Shown here: positions 9,040-17,990 of the stretch, piece by piece
Numbering within the stretch: the stretch's first letter is position 1
Layout of the letters: every line of letters begins with the position of its first letter
Source of the DNA: an uncultured Granulosicoccus sp.
GTDB taxonomy: Bacteria > Pseudomonadota > Gammaproteobacteria > Granulosicoccales > Granulosicoccaceae
Direction of reading: 5' to 3'
Assembly: GCA_947499955.1 (NCBI GenBank)
Contig: CANMQI010000008.1
Span: forward strand, 1-64,000
Length of the DNA: 64,000 bases
The notes under the pieces: generated by a model
Told to the model about the DNA's origin: nothing
Seen by the model: the letters and a program-made list of their open reading frames with translations, nothing else
Databases searched by the model: none
Position numbers and translations under genes: made by a program

Positions 9040-9828
9040 ATGACAGAATTGACAATTACATTGACGGGAGAAGTGAAAGAGTCCAATTTTGAGCAGTGGA
9101 AGGATGGGCTCGTCGAGCGCATTCATGCAGTCGATGCAACACTATCGGAAGATGACGACTTCACTTCAGCGAACGACAGCATCCGGCAGTTTCGTGACGC
9201 CGAGCTGATGCTCAAAAACGCCAAGCAGGCAGCACTAGAACAGGCAGCTGATATCAATCGCTTGTTCGACGCTGTGGATGCGGTCACTGAGGAGACGCGT
9301 CAGGCGCGCCTCACGCTGGAGCGCAGAATTCGCGTTCGGCGCCAGGAACTCAGGCAACAGGCGCTCCAGGCTCACTTCGATAGCAATGCAGCCACGCTCG
9401 ATGCGTTGACGACGGCTCAGCAGGCCTTGTTCCAGGACCGCCAGTATTTACTGAGTCTTCCGTTTGATGAGCTGGAAAGCACGATCGCGGAACGCATCGG
9501 AGTCTGGCAGTCGACGCTCACAGAGCCAGCAACACAATATGCCACCAACTCATCCGATGCAACAGGTACAGACAACACCCAAAGTCTTGATAGCGCATCG
9601 ATCGATGATGGTGGCATTGATGCAGAGCACTCATCGGATTCTGCTGGTGAGTCGAAAGAGGGTATCAGTGACACAGGGGAGGCGAGCGACGATGTATCGC
9701 GCACCTGGCGTGTGGCGATCGATTTGTCGGCACCGCGAACAAAAGCTGACCAGGTTTTCACACGCGTGCGTGATCGCTGGAAAACCGACCGTGCGGTAGT
9801 CAGCATCGATTTGTTAGCTGTGGATTAG
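9040..9828 (+). CDS. Phage-like coiled-coil protein of unknown function
   Basis: 262 residues from ATG 9040; the frame is open from 8968, and neither start has a clear ribosome site. Residues 1-130 are charged and helical (AELMLKNAKQAALEQAADIN, ARLTLERRIRVRRQELRQQA), like phage proteins of the DUF1351 type, though that resemblance is from memory only. Residues about 165-215 are an acidic Ser/Asp-rich linker. The last 45 residues (WRVAIDLSAPRTKADQVFTR) look like a small alpha/beta domain. It lies between a broken integrase and a McrC-like pseudogene, so it is probably the only intact gene of a former island or prophage. Confidence 0.6.
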   Translation: MTELTITLTGEVKESNFEQWKDGLVERIHAVDATLSEDDDFTSANDSIRQFRDAELMLKNAKQAALEQAADINRLFDAVDAVTEETRQARLTLERRIRVRRQELRQQALQAHFDSNAATLDALTTAQQALFQDRQYLLSLPFDELESTIAERIGVWQSTLTEPATQYATNSSDATGTDNTQSLDSASIDDGGIDAEHSSDSAGESKEGISDTGEASDDVSRTWRVAIDLSAPRTKADQVFTRVRDRWKTDRAVVSIDLLAVD

Positions 9829-9867
9829 GGTGGCTGAGAGTAAACCAACAAACTAAATGTCATACCT

Positions 9868-10448
9868 GTGCAAATTTTTGCTGGCTTTGGTTTGGCGGCG
9901 TTTACATTTTTTATTCTGTGGCAGACCTTTCAAGAATATAAGCTGGGTAGTGACCGAGCAGGACGATGGGTTGCTCAGTTGAACTCCGAGGTGAAGGAGC
10001 TTTTCTCTCGTGGACTACAACGCTCTTACATTGCACGAAACGAACCATTGGCATCGCCTCGTGGTCGTATTGATATTCAACAATTGGCTCGCTAGGGTGG
10101 TACGGTCACAGCAACACTTGCGTGCAAGCAGTATCTGCGTACCGAAGACACACTGCTGAATGGTGTGCTGGTGGCTGGGCTAATGCTGACTGCCTCCTTG
10201 GCGAGCAACGTTGAACTTCGTCGAGAGTCCAGACGGCTAGCAGGTCTGATCGAAGAGCAGGTGTCTCATGTAAACCTGAATTGCGCAGTAATGAGTCAGG
10301 TATATCGGCAGTAGACACGGTCGACGAAGAGTTATCAGCACGCCATGTCAATCATACGGTTGCTGGTTGAATTGCTGGGAATTGCTCTTGAAGGAGAGTC
10401 CATCACAGATCGCCTGTCAGGCTTGATGTTGGATATGAATGCATTCAA
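9868..10448 (+). pseudogene. McrC-like restriction subunit, degraded
   Basis: From GTG 9868 the frame reads SEVKELFSRGLQRSYIARNE and LASPRGRIDIQQLAR, then a TAG at 10093. Reading through the stop gives LACKQYLRTEDTLLNGVLVA, and after another break the next frame has IIRLLVELLGIALEGES and GLMLDMNAFK. This order (glycine-rich RGRID strand, conserved 'DTxLNxVL', then 'FDMNxLFE') matches the middle of McrC, the partner of the McrB GTPase in modification-dependent restriction. The C-terminal nuclease part and any mcrB are absent. Two or more breaks make it a pseudogene. Confidence 0.55.
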
Positions 10449-10645
10449 ATTAGCTCAGCTTGATAGCTGATTTTGTAAGCTTTGCGGTGTGTCCTTTCTG
10501 CGGAAAACTTGTGTGAATTTTGCGGTGATCGATTAGTTGCGGTTGAACCCTGTTGTGATTGAATCTCTGAGTTAGTACTGCAACTCATTGAGTTAGTGTG
10601 GTTGCAGGAGTTCTCAATGGACTGGGCGTCCCCGACTGAAAATCC

Positions 10646-10707
10646 CCGTGTCGGCACCCTGGCCGGGCGCCAACGCGGTTGCCGGATCGATTCTGTCCTT
10701 GGGCACC
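10646..10707 (+). repeat. 62-bp dispersed repeat, copy 2
   Basis: Matches 1461-1522 with one visible change (TGTCCTTGGG instead of TGTCCCTGGG). The two copies are 9 kb apart on either side of the decayed region. Confidence 0.85.
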
Positions 10708-10770
10708 ATTAGAATGTTTGGTAGTACGAAGTTTTCAGTTCTGGCTGAGGTCTCGCCGAACTGCCGAAAA

Positions 10771-10856
10771 GTCGGCACCCTGGCCGGCGCCAATACGGTT
10801 GCCGGGCTAGGCGTCGGGATGCCGAACCACCCCGATCGATTCTGTCCCTGGGCACC
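10771..10856 (+). repeat. 62-bp dispersed repeat, copy 3 with insertion
   Basis: Begins GTCGGCACCCTGGCCGGCGC and ends CTGTCCCTGGGCACC like the other copies. About 27 bp (from CTAGGCGTCGGGATG) are inserted after GGTTGCCGGG. Confidence 0.75.
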
Positions 10857-11016
10857 AATTGTTTTTAAGTTACTGGTTCAGGCTGACTCCTCGCCGAACT
10901 ACCTCTCGTTTCATAGGAATACATAAAACTAAAATAGCAATCCTGTATATTATATTTTTAATCGTAAAATAAAATATAGGTTGTTGCGGTCGATCTCTTT
11001 GTCATTACCCGACTTG

Positions 11017-11181
11017 CGTGAAGGCGATGGCGCTTGGTGCTGATGCGGTCGCTGTATCGAACTCGGCCATGCAGGCCGTTGGCTGCATCGCGGCGAGCAT
11101 GTGCCATACCAACAACTGCTCGGTGGGCGTGGCGACTGTACGCGCCTGCATTGTTGGCACTGTGAGAGTTCCTCCTCGTTG
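11017..11181 (+). pseudogene. Scrap of glutamate-synthase-like FMN domain
   Basis: Reads VKAMALGADAVAVSNSAMQ, then GCIAASMCHTNNCSVGVAT, before losing similarity and stopping at 11181. The intact protein at 15386-16927 has VKAMALGADGVALSNSAMQ and CVAARMCNTNNCPAGIAT at the matching place. This is therefore the FMN/iron-sulfur segment of a second member of that family, with no start and no flanking domain. DNA identity to the intact gene is only moderate, so it is an old relic or a scrap of a foreign homologue. Confidence 0.8.
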
Positions 11182-11200
11182 ACGGCGTGAGATCTGCGGA

Positions 11201-12793
11201 CTAGCCGTACGCCAGATGTTCGTCGGTTTGGTGGGGAGGCGCCAGTCGGTCTGTTTGCAGCTCCGATACCCGCAATTGCGCCGATTCGAGATAGACACCC
11301 AACTGGCCGTTCTCGTAACGATGGTCCGCCAACGACAACACCACGCGACCGTTGATCGACAGTTCGATGTAACTGCCAAATGCAATCAATTGTATGGACA
11401 CACGGCTTCTGTCTTCCGCGTACCAGTAGCCGGATTGCAAGGAACGGTACTGCATCATGTGTTCGCCACTTCGATCTTCACCCGTGCCCCAGGCACGCAT
11501 TTGAGCAACGCCCTTGTGCAGGTCAAGCGACAGGTAGTAGCCATCTCGCGATTCGGCATCGATGCGAAATACCAGACCGCACTTGCCAAGACCGCGCATC
11601 TCCAGTGTCGCCTGAAATCGAAAATGATCCAGCACAGGTTCGAAGACGAACGCCTGAAATCCGCTGTCAATAGCCAGATCCAGATGTTTGCCGTTGGCGT
11701 CGCAGCGCTGGATTGTTGAGCCTGCGTCGTCAATCAGCTTGTGAACCCGCGTGGTATCGATATGGTCTCGGATGTAATCGGCGATACCTTCAAACGTCAC
11801 CGCCCGTAGCAGGCCTTGCTCATTCCTGATCAGACGTTTCGGTGGTGGCATCAGGTTTTCCGCCGTACGATCCTCCAGATTCATCGAATAGAAATTCCAC
11901 AAGAGCCATCCTTTTTCATCGCGGCACACGCGTGCTGCATAGTTGCCTTGCGCCAACAGCACGTTGTCGTGATAACTCCGCCAGCGGTTGCCGAGCTTGT
12001 CGGTATGCCAGTAGTGAATCTTGGCGTCTTCGCGCATGCTGGCTATCAGGTAGTGTTCATCATCAATGACGATCAGGTTGGGGACCTCGAGATCGTCGTA
12101 CAGACGCGGATGATGTAGCGCCGGTTGACCAACAAAGTGATTCGGCTCGACCTCCTTCATCAAGGCGACACAGCCACGGCGTACAACGGGCCCCTGGTTC
12201 ACTCTGCCTGCGGCCAGCAGCCAGCCGTTTTCCCCGTCGTGATAATAGAACGGATCGCGGAAGCTGACCCAATGCCGACCCTCCTCGAGTGAGGCTTCAT
12301 AATGCTGCGGATCAGGCTGCAGTGGAAAACAACTGTTTTCCTCGAACAACGCATTGTGGCTGTTGGCCGTATCGGATCGACTTTGCCTCACTGCCGCTTT
12401 CACGCGCTCCGGATCGTTTGCCCCGCGATGATCTTGCCAATGAACCGGGGACTTCTGCCAGTGATACAGATCGCGGCTGACGGCCATGCCCAGACGTTGA
12501 TAGTTACCCTGATCGCGCCGCGACAAGCCCGTGTAGAACATTCGCCAGTAGCCTTCACGATGTGGATCGGGCGAAACGGCCATGGTCCAGAGCATCAGGT
12601 CGTCCCAACTACCGGGATCACCAATGAATAACGCATTCTTCACGCGCCGCCAGTTGAGCGCGTCAGTACTGACGGCATGCGCGATGAAGTCGTGATTGGG
12701 TAGCACGAGATGAAACAGGTGGTAAAGACCATCGTGGAACAGCACGTCCACATCACCAATCGATTTTCTGCTGCCTTCTGTTTCTGCAAACAT
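11201..12793 (-). CDS. GH32-like glycoside hydrolase
   Basis: 530 residues with no signal peptide, so probably cytoplasmic. The N-terminal 340 residues look like a five-bladed beta-propeller of the GH32/68/43 type. [16 protein letters not shown] (D14/D16) is in the nucleophile position, FRDPF (RDP at 179-181) is the substrate-binding motif, and E236 in LEVPN is a candidate acid/base. The C-terminal 170 residues ([31 protein letters not shown] strands) fit the GH32 beta-sandwich. Such enzymes cleave beta-fructosides or related sugars. No sugar transporter or regulator is nearby, and no ribosome site is obvious before ATG 12793. Substrate unknown. Confidence 0.8.
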   Translation of the reverse strand: MFAETEGSRKSIGDVDVLFHDGLYHLFHLVLPNHDFIAHAVSTDALNWRRVKNALFIGDPGSWDDLMLWTMAVSPDPHREGYWRMFYTGLSRRDQGNYQRLGMAVSRDLYHWQKSPVHWQDHRGANDPERVKAAVRQSRSDTANSHNALFEENSCFPLQPDPQHYEASLEEGRHWVSFRDPFYYHDGENGWLLAAGRVNQGPVVRRGCVALMKEVEPNHFVGQPALHHPRLYDDLEVPNLIVIDDEHYLIASMREDAKIHYWHTDKLGNRWRSYHDNVLLAQGNYAARVCRDEKGWLLWNFYSMNLEDRTAENLMPPPKRLIRNEQGLLRAVTFEGIADYIRDHIDTTRVHKLIDDAGSTIQRCDANGKHLDLAIDSGFQAFVFEPVLDHFRFQATLEMRGLGKCGLVFRIDAESRDGYYLSLDLHKGVAQMRAWGTGEDRSGEHMMQYRSLQSGYWYAEDRSRVSIQLIAFGSYIELSINGRVVLSLADHRYENGQLGVYLESAQLRVSELQTDRLAPPHQTDEHLAYG

Positions 12794-13640
12794 GTTGTGT
12801 CTATTTAGTCAATTAGGTGTGTGTCAATCGCGCTGGTTGCTTTTCAAGCTTAGTACATAACCGAATCGGAGGGTCGCTGGATTTCCAGGCTAGTGAAGCG
12901 GCTGCGCAGGACGACCATGGAGTCAAGGTAGAAAGTGTGATCGACTGGAATCGCGTATGACACTTGGTACAGTTTACGGCCGACTCGAGAGCCATTTCTC
13001 AAGCTGCATTTCTGTCATTCCAGAGCCGATAATTGCTCCCGCGTTTAAAGTGCTGAGATCAGCCAGAATCATCGCGGTGTATTAATCGGTATCGCTGATC
13101 TCCTGATCCTGACAGTAGTTTTCGTTCAGCTTCTCTGCTGCCGAGCCATGCAAGTCTTTCCTGATGATTTCCCCCATCATGGCTTTTTTCATAGCGCACT
13201 CCTTCACTTCGATACCTACGGCCTGTCCACGTTGGTTCTCCAAAACGATATCAACCTCGTTAAATTGGCACGTCCACATTCGCGATGTTGTGATGAGTCA
13301 ACTCTCCCGAACAAAGGGCTCACGAAACCGTACGACTTGAATTTTCAGGATAATCGGATTTGGGCTGCCAGCCCTTTGCCGCCATAGCACCCGGATTTTG
13401 CGAGGAATCTGATCGGTGACGCGATAGTAGTCCAGTGCTGACAACAGATGACTCACGCGCGTTTGGCAGGAAGATGCTTCCAGGACTCGCGTTGCAAATT
13501 CATGCAAATACCTGCGTTTTCCAGCGCCGTATGACTATGAGATAGTACGCTTGCTGGTTCTTGCCATCGATTTGCAAGTCCATCACTTGATGAGGAAAAA
13601 CGCCGCACATGATTTCTCGGTTCACGCATGACTTGTCGAC
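12794..13640. other. Decayed stretch with DUF4143-like scrap
   Basis: About 850 bp without an intact gene. On the minus strand 13082-13279 encodes FNEVDIVLENQRGQAVGIEV, which resembles the C-terminal nuclease-like strand of DUF4143 ATPases. The P-loop half is absent. Short minus-strand frames at 13298-13507 and 13500-13718 have no family I recognise and may be parts of the same dead gene. Between 12794 and 13081 I see nothing. Confidence 0.4.
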
Positions 13641-14852
13641 ATGACCGCCCACTTTTGGCAGTTCACTTCCCGATTCCGGCGGCGCGCATTCGGCTGGCGT
13701 TCGGCGACACCCGTGCAACGGGTAAAGGAAGCGGTGAAGGAGATCAAACTGGTCGCTCGCAAGGAACCGACGGTGGCTGCAGAAGGTGCGGTCATCCTGT
13801 TGGAGAAGCTATCGCCGGCATTGGAACAGGTCGACAGTTCCTCCGGAGCCATTGGATCGGCAGTCAACAAGGCGATTGAGTCGCTTGCGCCGATCATTGC
13901 GAAAGCCGACGTGGATTCGAAGACCAGGCAGCGGTGGATGGAGCGCCTTTGGCAGGCACTACAGGACGATGATATCCCGTATATCGAATTGCTCGGTGAC
14001 CATTGGGGTGAGTTGTGCGCGACACCGGAGATTGCCTCGTATTGGGCTGACGAATTCTTGCCAACATTGAAGACAGTGTGGAGTCGGCAGGGGTCAGGGT
14101 TCTCCTATTTCAAGGGGACCAGTGCGTGTCTGTCCTCTTTGTCTGCAGCAGCTCGCCATGATGAATTACTGGCGCTGATCAACCAATCTCCCTACAAGTG
14201 GTGGTCTTACCGTCAATGGGGGGTACAGGCGCTTGTCGTACAGGGAAAGCTTGAAGAGGCGATTCGTTACGCCGAGGATTCACGCGGTCGAAATGAACCC
14301 GATGGGCAGATATCCGAACGCTGTGAAGCCATACTATTGTCGATGGGCCAACACGATGAGGCTTATTCACGCTTCGCTCTGCAAGCCAACAACAAAACGA
14401 CACACTTGGCGACATTTCGTGGCCTCGTTCGTAAATACCCTGACAAGAGTGCTGAAAGCATTCTGAATGACCTGATTGCCAGTACGCCGGGAGATGAAGG
14501 TCGTTGGTTTGCGGCGGCCAAGGATGCTGGTCTCTATGAGGTCGCTATCCGTGTCGCCAGGAGCAGTCCCTGCGATCCGCGCACATTGACGCGCGCCGCC
14601 AGGGATTTCAGCGAAAAAGAACCCTTGTTTTCCTGCGAGGCAGGGCTGCTCGCGTTGCACTGGATATCGGCGGGATATGGTTACGACATCACTGGCAAGG
14701 ATGTGCTGGATGCCTATAACGCCGCTACGAAAGCGGCCTCGATAGCCGGTACCGAACCCGACCTTGTCAATGCGAGCATTCGGCCCATGTACACCGCCCA
14801 TGATGGTCAGTTTCTGGAAAAGGTCCTTGGGCGCTATGTGCCAAAAACGTGA
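13641..14852 (+). CDS. Conserved helical protein of unknown function
   Basis: 403 residues, soluble, no signal peptide. The start MTAHFWQFTSRFRRRAFGWR looks like a genuine conserved N-terminus even though no good ribosome site precedes it. The rest is almost wholly alpha-helical with repeat-like pairs (YIELLGDHWGELCATPEI, ALVVQGKLEEAIRYAEDSRG, AAAKDAGLYEVAIRVARSS), suggesting a TPR/HEAT-like solenoid. Bacterial homologues exist as far as I recall, all annotated hypothetical. It is monocistronic, with decayed DNA upstream and 530 bp of empty sequence downstream. No function can be given. Confidence 0.75.
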   Translation: MTAHFWQFTSRFRRRAFGWRSATPVQRVKEAVKEIKLVARKEPTVAAEGAVILLEKLSPALEQVDSSSGAIGSAVNKAIESLAPIIAKADVDSKTRQRWMERLWQALQDDDIPYIELLGDHWGELCATPEIASYWADEFLPTLKTVWSRQGSGFSYFKGTSACLSSLSAAARHDELLALINQSPYKWWSYRQWGVQALVVQGKLEEAIRYAEDSRGRNEPDGQISERCEAILLSMGQHDEAYSRFALQANNKTTHLATFRGLVRKYPDKSAESILNDLIASTPGDEGRWFAAAKDAGLYEVAIRVARSSPCDPRTLTRAARDFSEKEPLFSCEAGLLALHWISAGYGYDITGKDVLDAYNAATKAASIAGTEPDLVNASIRPMYTAHDGQFLEKVLGRYVPKT

Positions 14853-15385
14853 GGGACAGCTGCGAGTGGTTTCACTCTAGCGCAATGGGTCGTAAGACCG
14901 CTTGCAGAGACACGAAGGCTTGACCTGTATCCTCGAGCTAGTGCGCCAGGCAATGGAGAAATGGTTGGGCAAACTGATGCACTCCCTTTGCGTTATGAAG
15001 CCGCGCAGAGGAACAGTCTGTCAGTCTTCGAACAGAATATTCCTGATGCTGGACATCCATTTCTCTCAGGGAAATGAAACGGACAGTTCGCCAGCATACG
15101 ATTCCAGTTACCGCCGTCGCGGCGCATCTGCATTATATCGCCGATAGGGCCGTGTAGCGACACGCATCAGCCCGCAGTAGCGAAGCACTCCCGGCCACCT
15201 TGCCAATTCATCGAAAACTGATTGCCACCCTGGTGGGCTAATCACGTGCACAGCGATCGTCTATTGTCTGCACTGACTGAAGATCAGACGAAGTCACCAG
15301 CGCGTACTGCTCCTCGATGAGACATCCCGGGACTTGGAGTATGTTGGAGTTCAGCCCACCGGATTGATAACCCTTGAGGAAAGTC
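14853..15385. other. Intergenic stretch, nothing recognised
   Basis: About 530 bp with no supported gene on either strand. It must contain the promoter for the CDGSH/glutamate-synthase-like gene; TTGAGGA just before 15386 is its ribosome site. Confidence 0.4.
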
Positions 15386-16927
15386 ATGAACCCCATTATT
15401 GCTGACAATAAACCGGCGTCTGTTTCTCTGGAGAAAGGCAAGGAATACTATTTCTGTGCCTGCGGTAAATCAGGCAATCAGCCCTTCTGCGATGGGTCTC
15501 ATGCCGGAACGGGTATGAAGCCCAAGGCATTCACGGCCGAAGAGAGTGGCGACGCCTACCTTTGCCAATGCAAGCACAGCAACAATCTGCCTTACTGCGA
15601 TGGCACGCACAAGCGTTTTACCGCAGAGCAAGTCGGCACGGAAGGTCCGGGAGCCAGCTCAAAAGAGGGTGAGGCACCCGTTGCCAGCCCCACGCCGGAA
15701 GAGCCAACCGTGGCCTATATTCATCAGTTGGCGCGCGAAGGTCTGTCGAAGGTGGGGCATCATGGGCCGATGACTTCCATGGGCGTTCCTCGCAATCAGT
15801 TGCCACACTGGGACGACCTGCAGTTGATGGTGGCTCAGATGGCGACAAAACCATTGATGGATGATGCGGCGGTAGCTACCGAACTGACCATCGGTCCGAA
15901 TGCTGCGAAGCCGTTGACGCTGAAAATACCGTTGTTCGTGTCCGACATGAGTTTTGGTGCCCTGTCCGAAGAGGCCAAGATCTCGCTGGCGAAAGGAGCG
16001 GAGATGGCAGGTACAGGCATCTGTTCCGGTGAAGGAGGCATGCTGCCAGAGGAGCAGGCGGCCAACACTCGCTATTTCTACGAGCTGGCCAGTGCCATGT
16101 TCGGCTACACGGAAGAGGCCTTGACGCGTGTACAGAGCTTTCATTTCAAGGGTGGGCAGGGTGCCAAGACCGGTACCGGCGGTCATTTGCCGGGTGCCAA
16201 GAACGTCGGCAAGATCTCTCAGGTCCGGGGCATTCCAGAGGGCCAGGCAGCCGTGTCGCCGCCAACCTTCAAAAACCTGCATACGGTGGATGACTTCCGT
16301 CGCTTTGCCGACCGAGTGAGAGAGATAACCGGGGGTATTCCCATCGGCTTCAAACTGAGTGCCAACCACATCGAGAAGGATATCCAGTTTGCGCTGGACG
16401 CCAGCGCGGATTACATCATTCTGGATGGTCGTGGTGGTGGTACAGGAGCTGCTCCTGAAATATTCAGGGATCACATCAGTGTGCCGACAATACCGGCCCT
16501 GGCACGCGCTCGCCGCTATCTGGACAAGCAGGGCGCCAGTGGACGAGTGACGCTGATCATCACTGGCGGCCTGCGGGTGCCGGTCGACTTCGTGAAAGCC
16601 ATGGCACTAGGTGCGGACGGGGTTGCATTGTCCAACAGCGCCATGCAATCCATCGGCTGTGTGGCGGCGAGAATGTGCAATACCAACAACTGCCCCGCCG
16701 GCATTGCCACCCAGAAAGCGGACTTGCGTCAGCGGTTGAATATCGAAAAATCCGCGATGCAGCTGAAGAACTTCTTCGAGGCGTCCACTGAACTGATGCA
16801 AGTGATGGCCAGAGCCTGCGGACACGATGCATTGAACAAGTTCAACAAGGAAGATCTGGCCACCTGGCATAGAGACATGGCGATATTGTCGGGGGTGGCC
16901 TATTCAGGCCTGAACCTCGGTGACTGA
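15386..16927 (+). CDS. CDGSH iron-sulfur / glutamate-synthase-like FMN fusion
   Basis: ATG 15386 is preferred over an upstream TTG because GAGG lies 7 bases before it. 513 residues. Residues 20-75 carry two CDGSH [2Fe-2S] motifs: CACGKSGNQPFCDGSH and CQCKHSNNLPYCDGTH. After a Pro/Ser-rich linker, residues 125-510 form the FMN-binding TIM barrel of the glutamate synthase family (PLFVSDMSFGALSEEAKISL, FHFKGGQGAKTGTGGHLPG, IILDGRGGGTGAAPEIF). CVAARMCNTNNC supplies a 3Fe-4S-type cysteine set. The glutaminase domain of true GltB is absent. It is probably a cytoplasmic oxidoreductase with an electron relay through its CDGSH clusters. Its substrate is unknown. Confidence 0.88.
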   Translation: MNPIIADNKPASVSLEKGKEYYFCACGKSGNQPFCDGSHAGTGMKPKAFTAEESGDAYLCQCKHSNNLPYCDGTHKRFTAEQVGTEGPGASSKEGEAPVASPTPEEPTVAYIHQLAREGLSKVGHHGPMTSMGVPRNQLPHWDDLQLMVAQMATKPLMDDAAVATELTIGPNAAKPLTLKIPLFVSDMSFGALSEEAKISLAKGAEMAGTGICSGEGGMLPEEQAANTRYFYELASAMFGYTEEALTRVQSFHFKGGQGAKTGTGGHLPGAKNVGKISQVRGIPEGQAAVSPPTFKNLHTVDDFRRFADRVREITGGIPIGFKLSANHIEKDIQFALDASADYIILDGRGGGTGAAPEIFRDHISVPTIPALARARRYLDKQGASGRVTLIITGGLRVPVDFVKAMALGADGVALSNSAMQSIGCVAARMCNTNNCPAGIATQKADLRQRLNIEKSAMQLKNFFEASTELMQVMARACGHDALNKFNKEDLATWHRDMAILSGVAYSGLNLGD

Positions 16928-16983
16928 TATCACGTTGAAAGACTTACGATATTCCCATTTACACACATAAAGAGAAGATCATC

Positions 16984-17859
16984 TTGAAACCGTTATACCC
17001 TGTTCTATTCGCTTCTGTGGCTGCGCTGTCGTTGATTGGCTGCAGCAGCTCCGATGACGATGACATGAATGAAGCTCTGCCGAGCAATACTGAAAAAGCT
17101 GTCGCTGTACTCGGTAGCTTTGCCTCCGGCGACAGTGCTGTATTTGCAGAATACGTCAGTGCCGATGCTTATACACAACACAACCTGTCATTCCCCGATG
17201 GTCGTGCGGTTGTCATCGAAGCCCTGGATGCAGGTGCGCTTGATGGCACAACAGTGGAGATTTTCCGCTCCTTCGAAGACGATGATGTCGTGTTCACGCA
17301 CGCCATCTACGGTGGTACCTGGAATGGTGGTACACCGCAGGTTGCGTTCGATGTATTCCGCTTCGAGGATGGATTTATTGTCGAGCACTGGGACAATCTG
17401 GATGCGGTACAGGAAGACAATGATGGCACGACTCAGACCGATGGCACATTGACGGCTATCTCAGACGATATGGAAACCACTGAAGCGACAAGGGCCGTTG
17501 TCAGCGCCATGTCCGAAGACCTCTTCCTGCAAGGTCAGTGGAGCAGTTTCGGTGATTACTTCGATCTGGACAATTACGTTCAGCACAGTGTTGGCGCAGG
17601 TGCCGATAGCGCGGGTATCGTGGGGATCATCAGCACCTTGCCAGAAGGAACCCCTTTCTATTCCTCGGTTGAGTTCATCCATGCACAGGGCGACTTTGCG
17701 CTGATGATGTCTGAAGGTTTTCCGGATGCCGACACGGGCCTGGCCGATGCCTATTACGATCTTTTCCGAGTGGCAGATGGCAAGGTCATCGAGCATTGGG
17801 ATGTCATCCAGAGCATTCCTGCGGAGAGCGACCGGGCCAACACCAACGGCAAGTGGTAG
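16984..17859 (+). CDS. Lipoprotein with two SnoaL-like domains
   Basis: Starts at TTG 16984 (AGAGAAG upstream), giving a lipoprotein signal ending in the lipobox LIGC at Cys20, then an acidic linker. Residues about 35-140 and 160-285 are two related NTF2/SnoaL-like domains: both have the ending FRxxDGxIVEHWDxxx (FEDGFIVEHWDNLDAV and VADGKVIEHWDVIQSI) and a mid-domain QHN/QHS motif. Such domains often bind small hydrophobic molecules without catalysis. The tandem arrangement on one lipoprotein suggests a periplasmic binding role at the membrane. Expressed alone, ending at a hairpin 18 bp after the stop. Confidence 0.8.
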   Translation: MKPLYPVLFASVAALSLIGCSSSDDDDMNEALPSNTEKAVAVLGSFASGDSAVFAEYVSADAYTQHNLSFPDGRAVVIEALDAGALDGTTVEIFRSFEDDDVVFTHAIYGGTWNGGTPQVAFDVFRFEDGFIVEHWDNLDAVQEDNDGTTQTDGTLTAISDDMETTEATRAVVSAMSEDLFLQGQWSSFGDYFDLDNYVQHSVGAGADSAGIVGIISTLPEGTPFYSSVEFIHAQGDFALMMSEGFPDADTGLADAYYDLFRVADGKVIEHWDVIQSIPAESDRANTNGKW

Positions 17860-17876
17860 TAGCGCCAGTTTGAAAA

Positions 17877-17897
17877 GCCCTGGTATTTCACCAGGGC
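17877..17897 (+). terminator. Hairpin after the SnoaL lipoprotein
   Basis: GCCCTGGT, five-base loop, ACCAGGGC: a perfect 8-bp stem 18 bp after the stop codon. No U-tract follows, so the strength is uncertain. Confidence 0.55.
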
Positions 17898-17990
17898 ACT
17901 CGACTGATCAGCCTCGGCGGGTTTGGCCTCATACATCGTACTGTGATATTTTAATGCACTGAACTGGTATTACGCCCTGCGGCGGATGTC

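Larger units (their letters stand above)
10449..11016. other. Repeat-bearing intergenic stretch
   Basis: No supported gene. It holds copies 2 and 3 of the 62-bp repeat, each followed by about 50 bp and then a related motif (GGCTGAGGTCTCGCCGAACT near 10743 and GGCTGACTCCTCGCCGAACT near 10880). So a unit of about 150 bp is tandemly duplicated. A strongly AT-rich tract follows at 10915-10980, unlike the GC-rich surroundings. Confidence 0.6.

Noticed and set aside
13298..13718. Two short minus-strand frames next to the DUF4143-like scrap
   Set aside because: No recognisable family and no ribosome site; treated as part of decayed DNA rather than genes.
14902..15147. 81-codon plus-strand frame in the gap after the unknown helical protein
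   Set aside because: Composition and lack of start signals look non-coding; no family resemblance.
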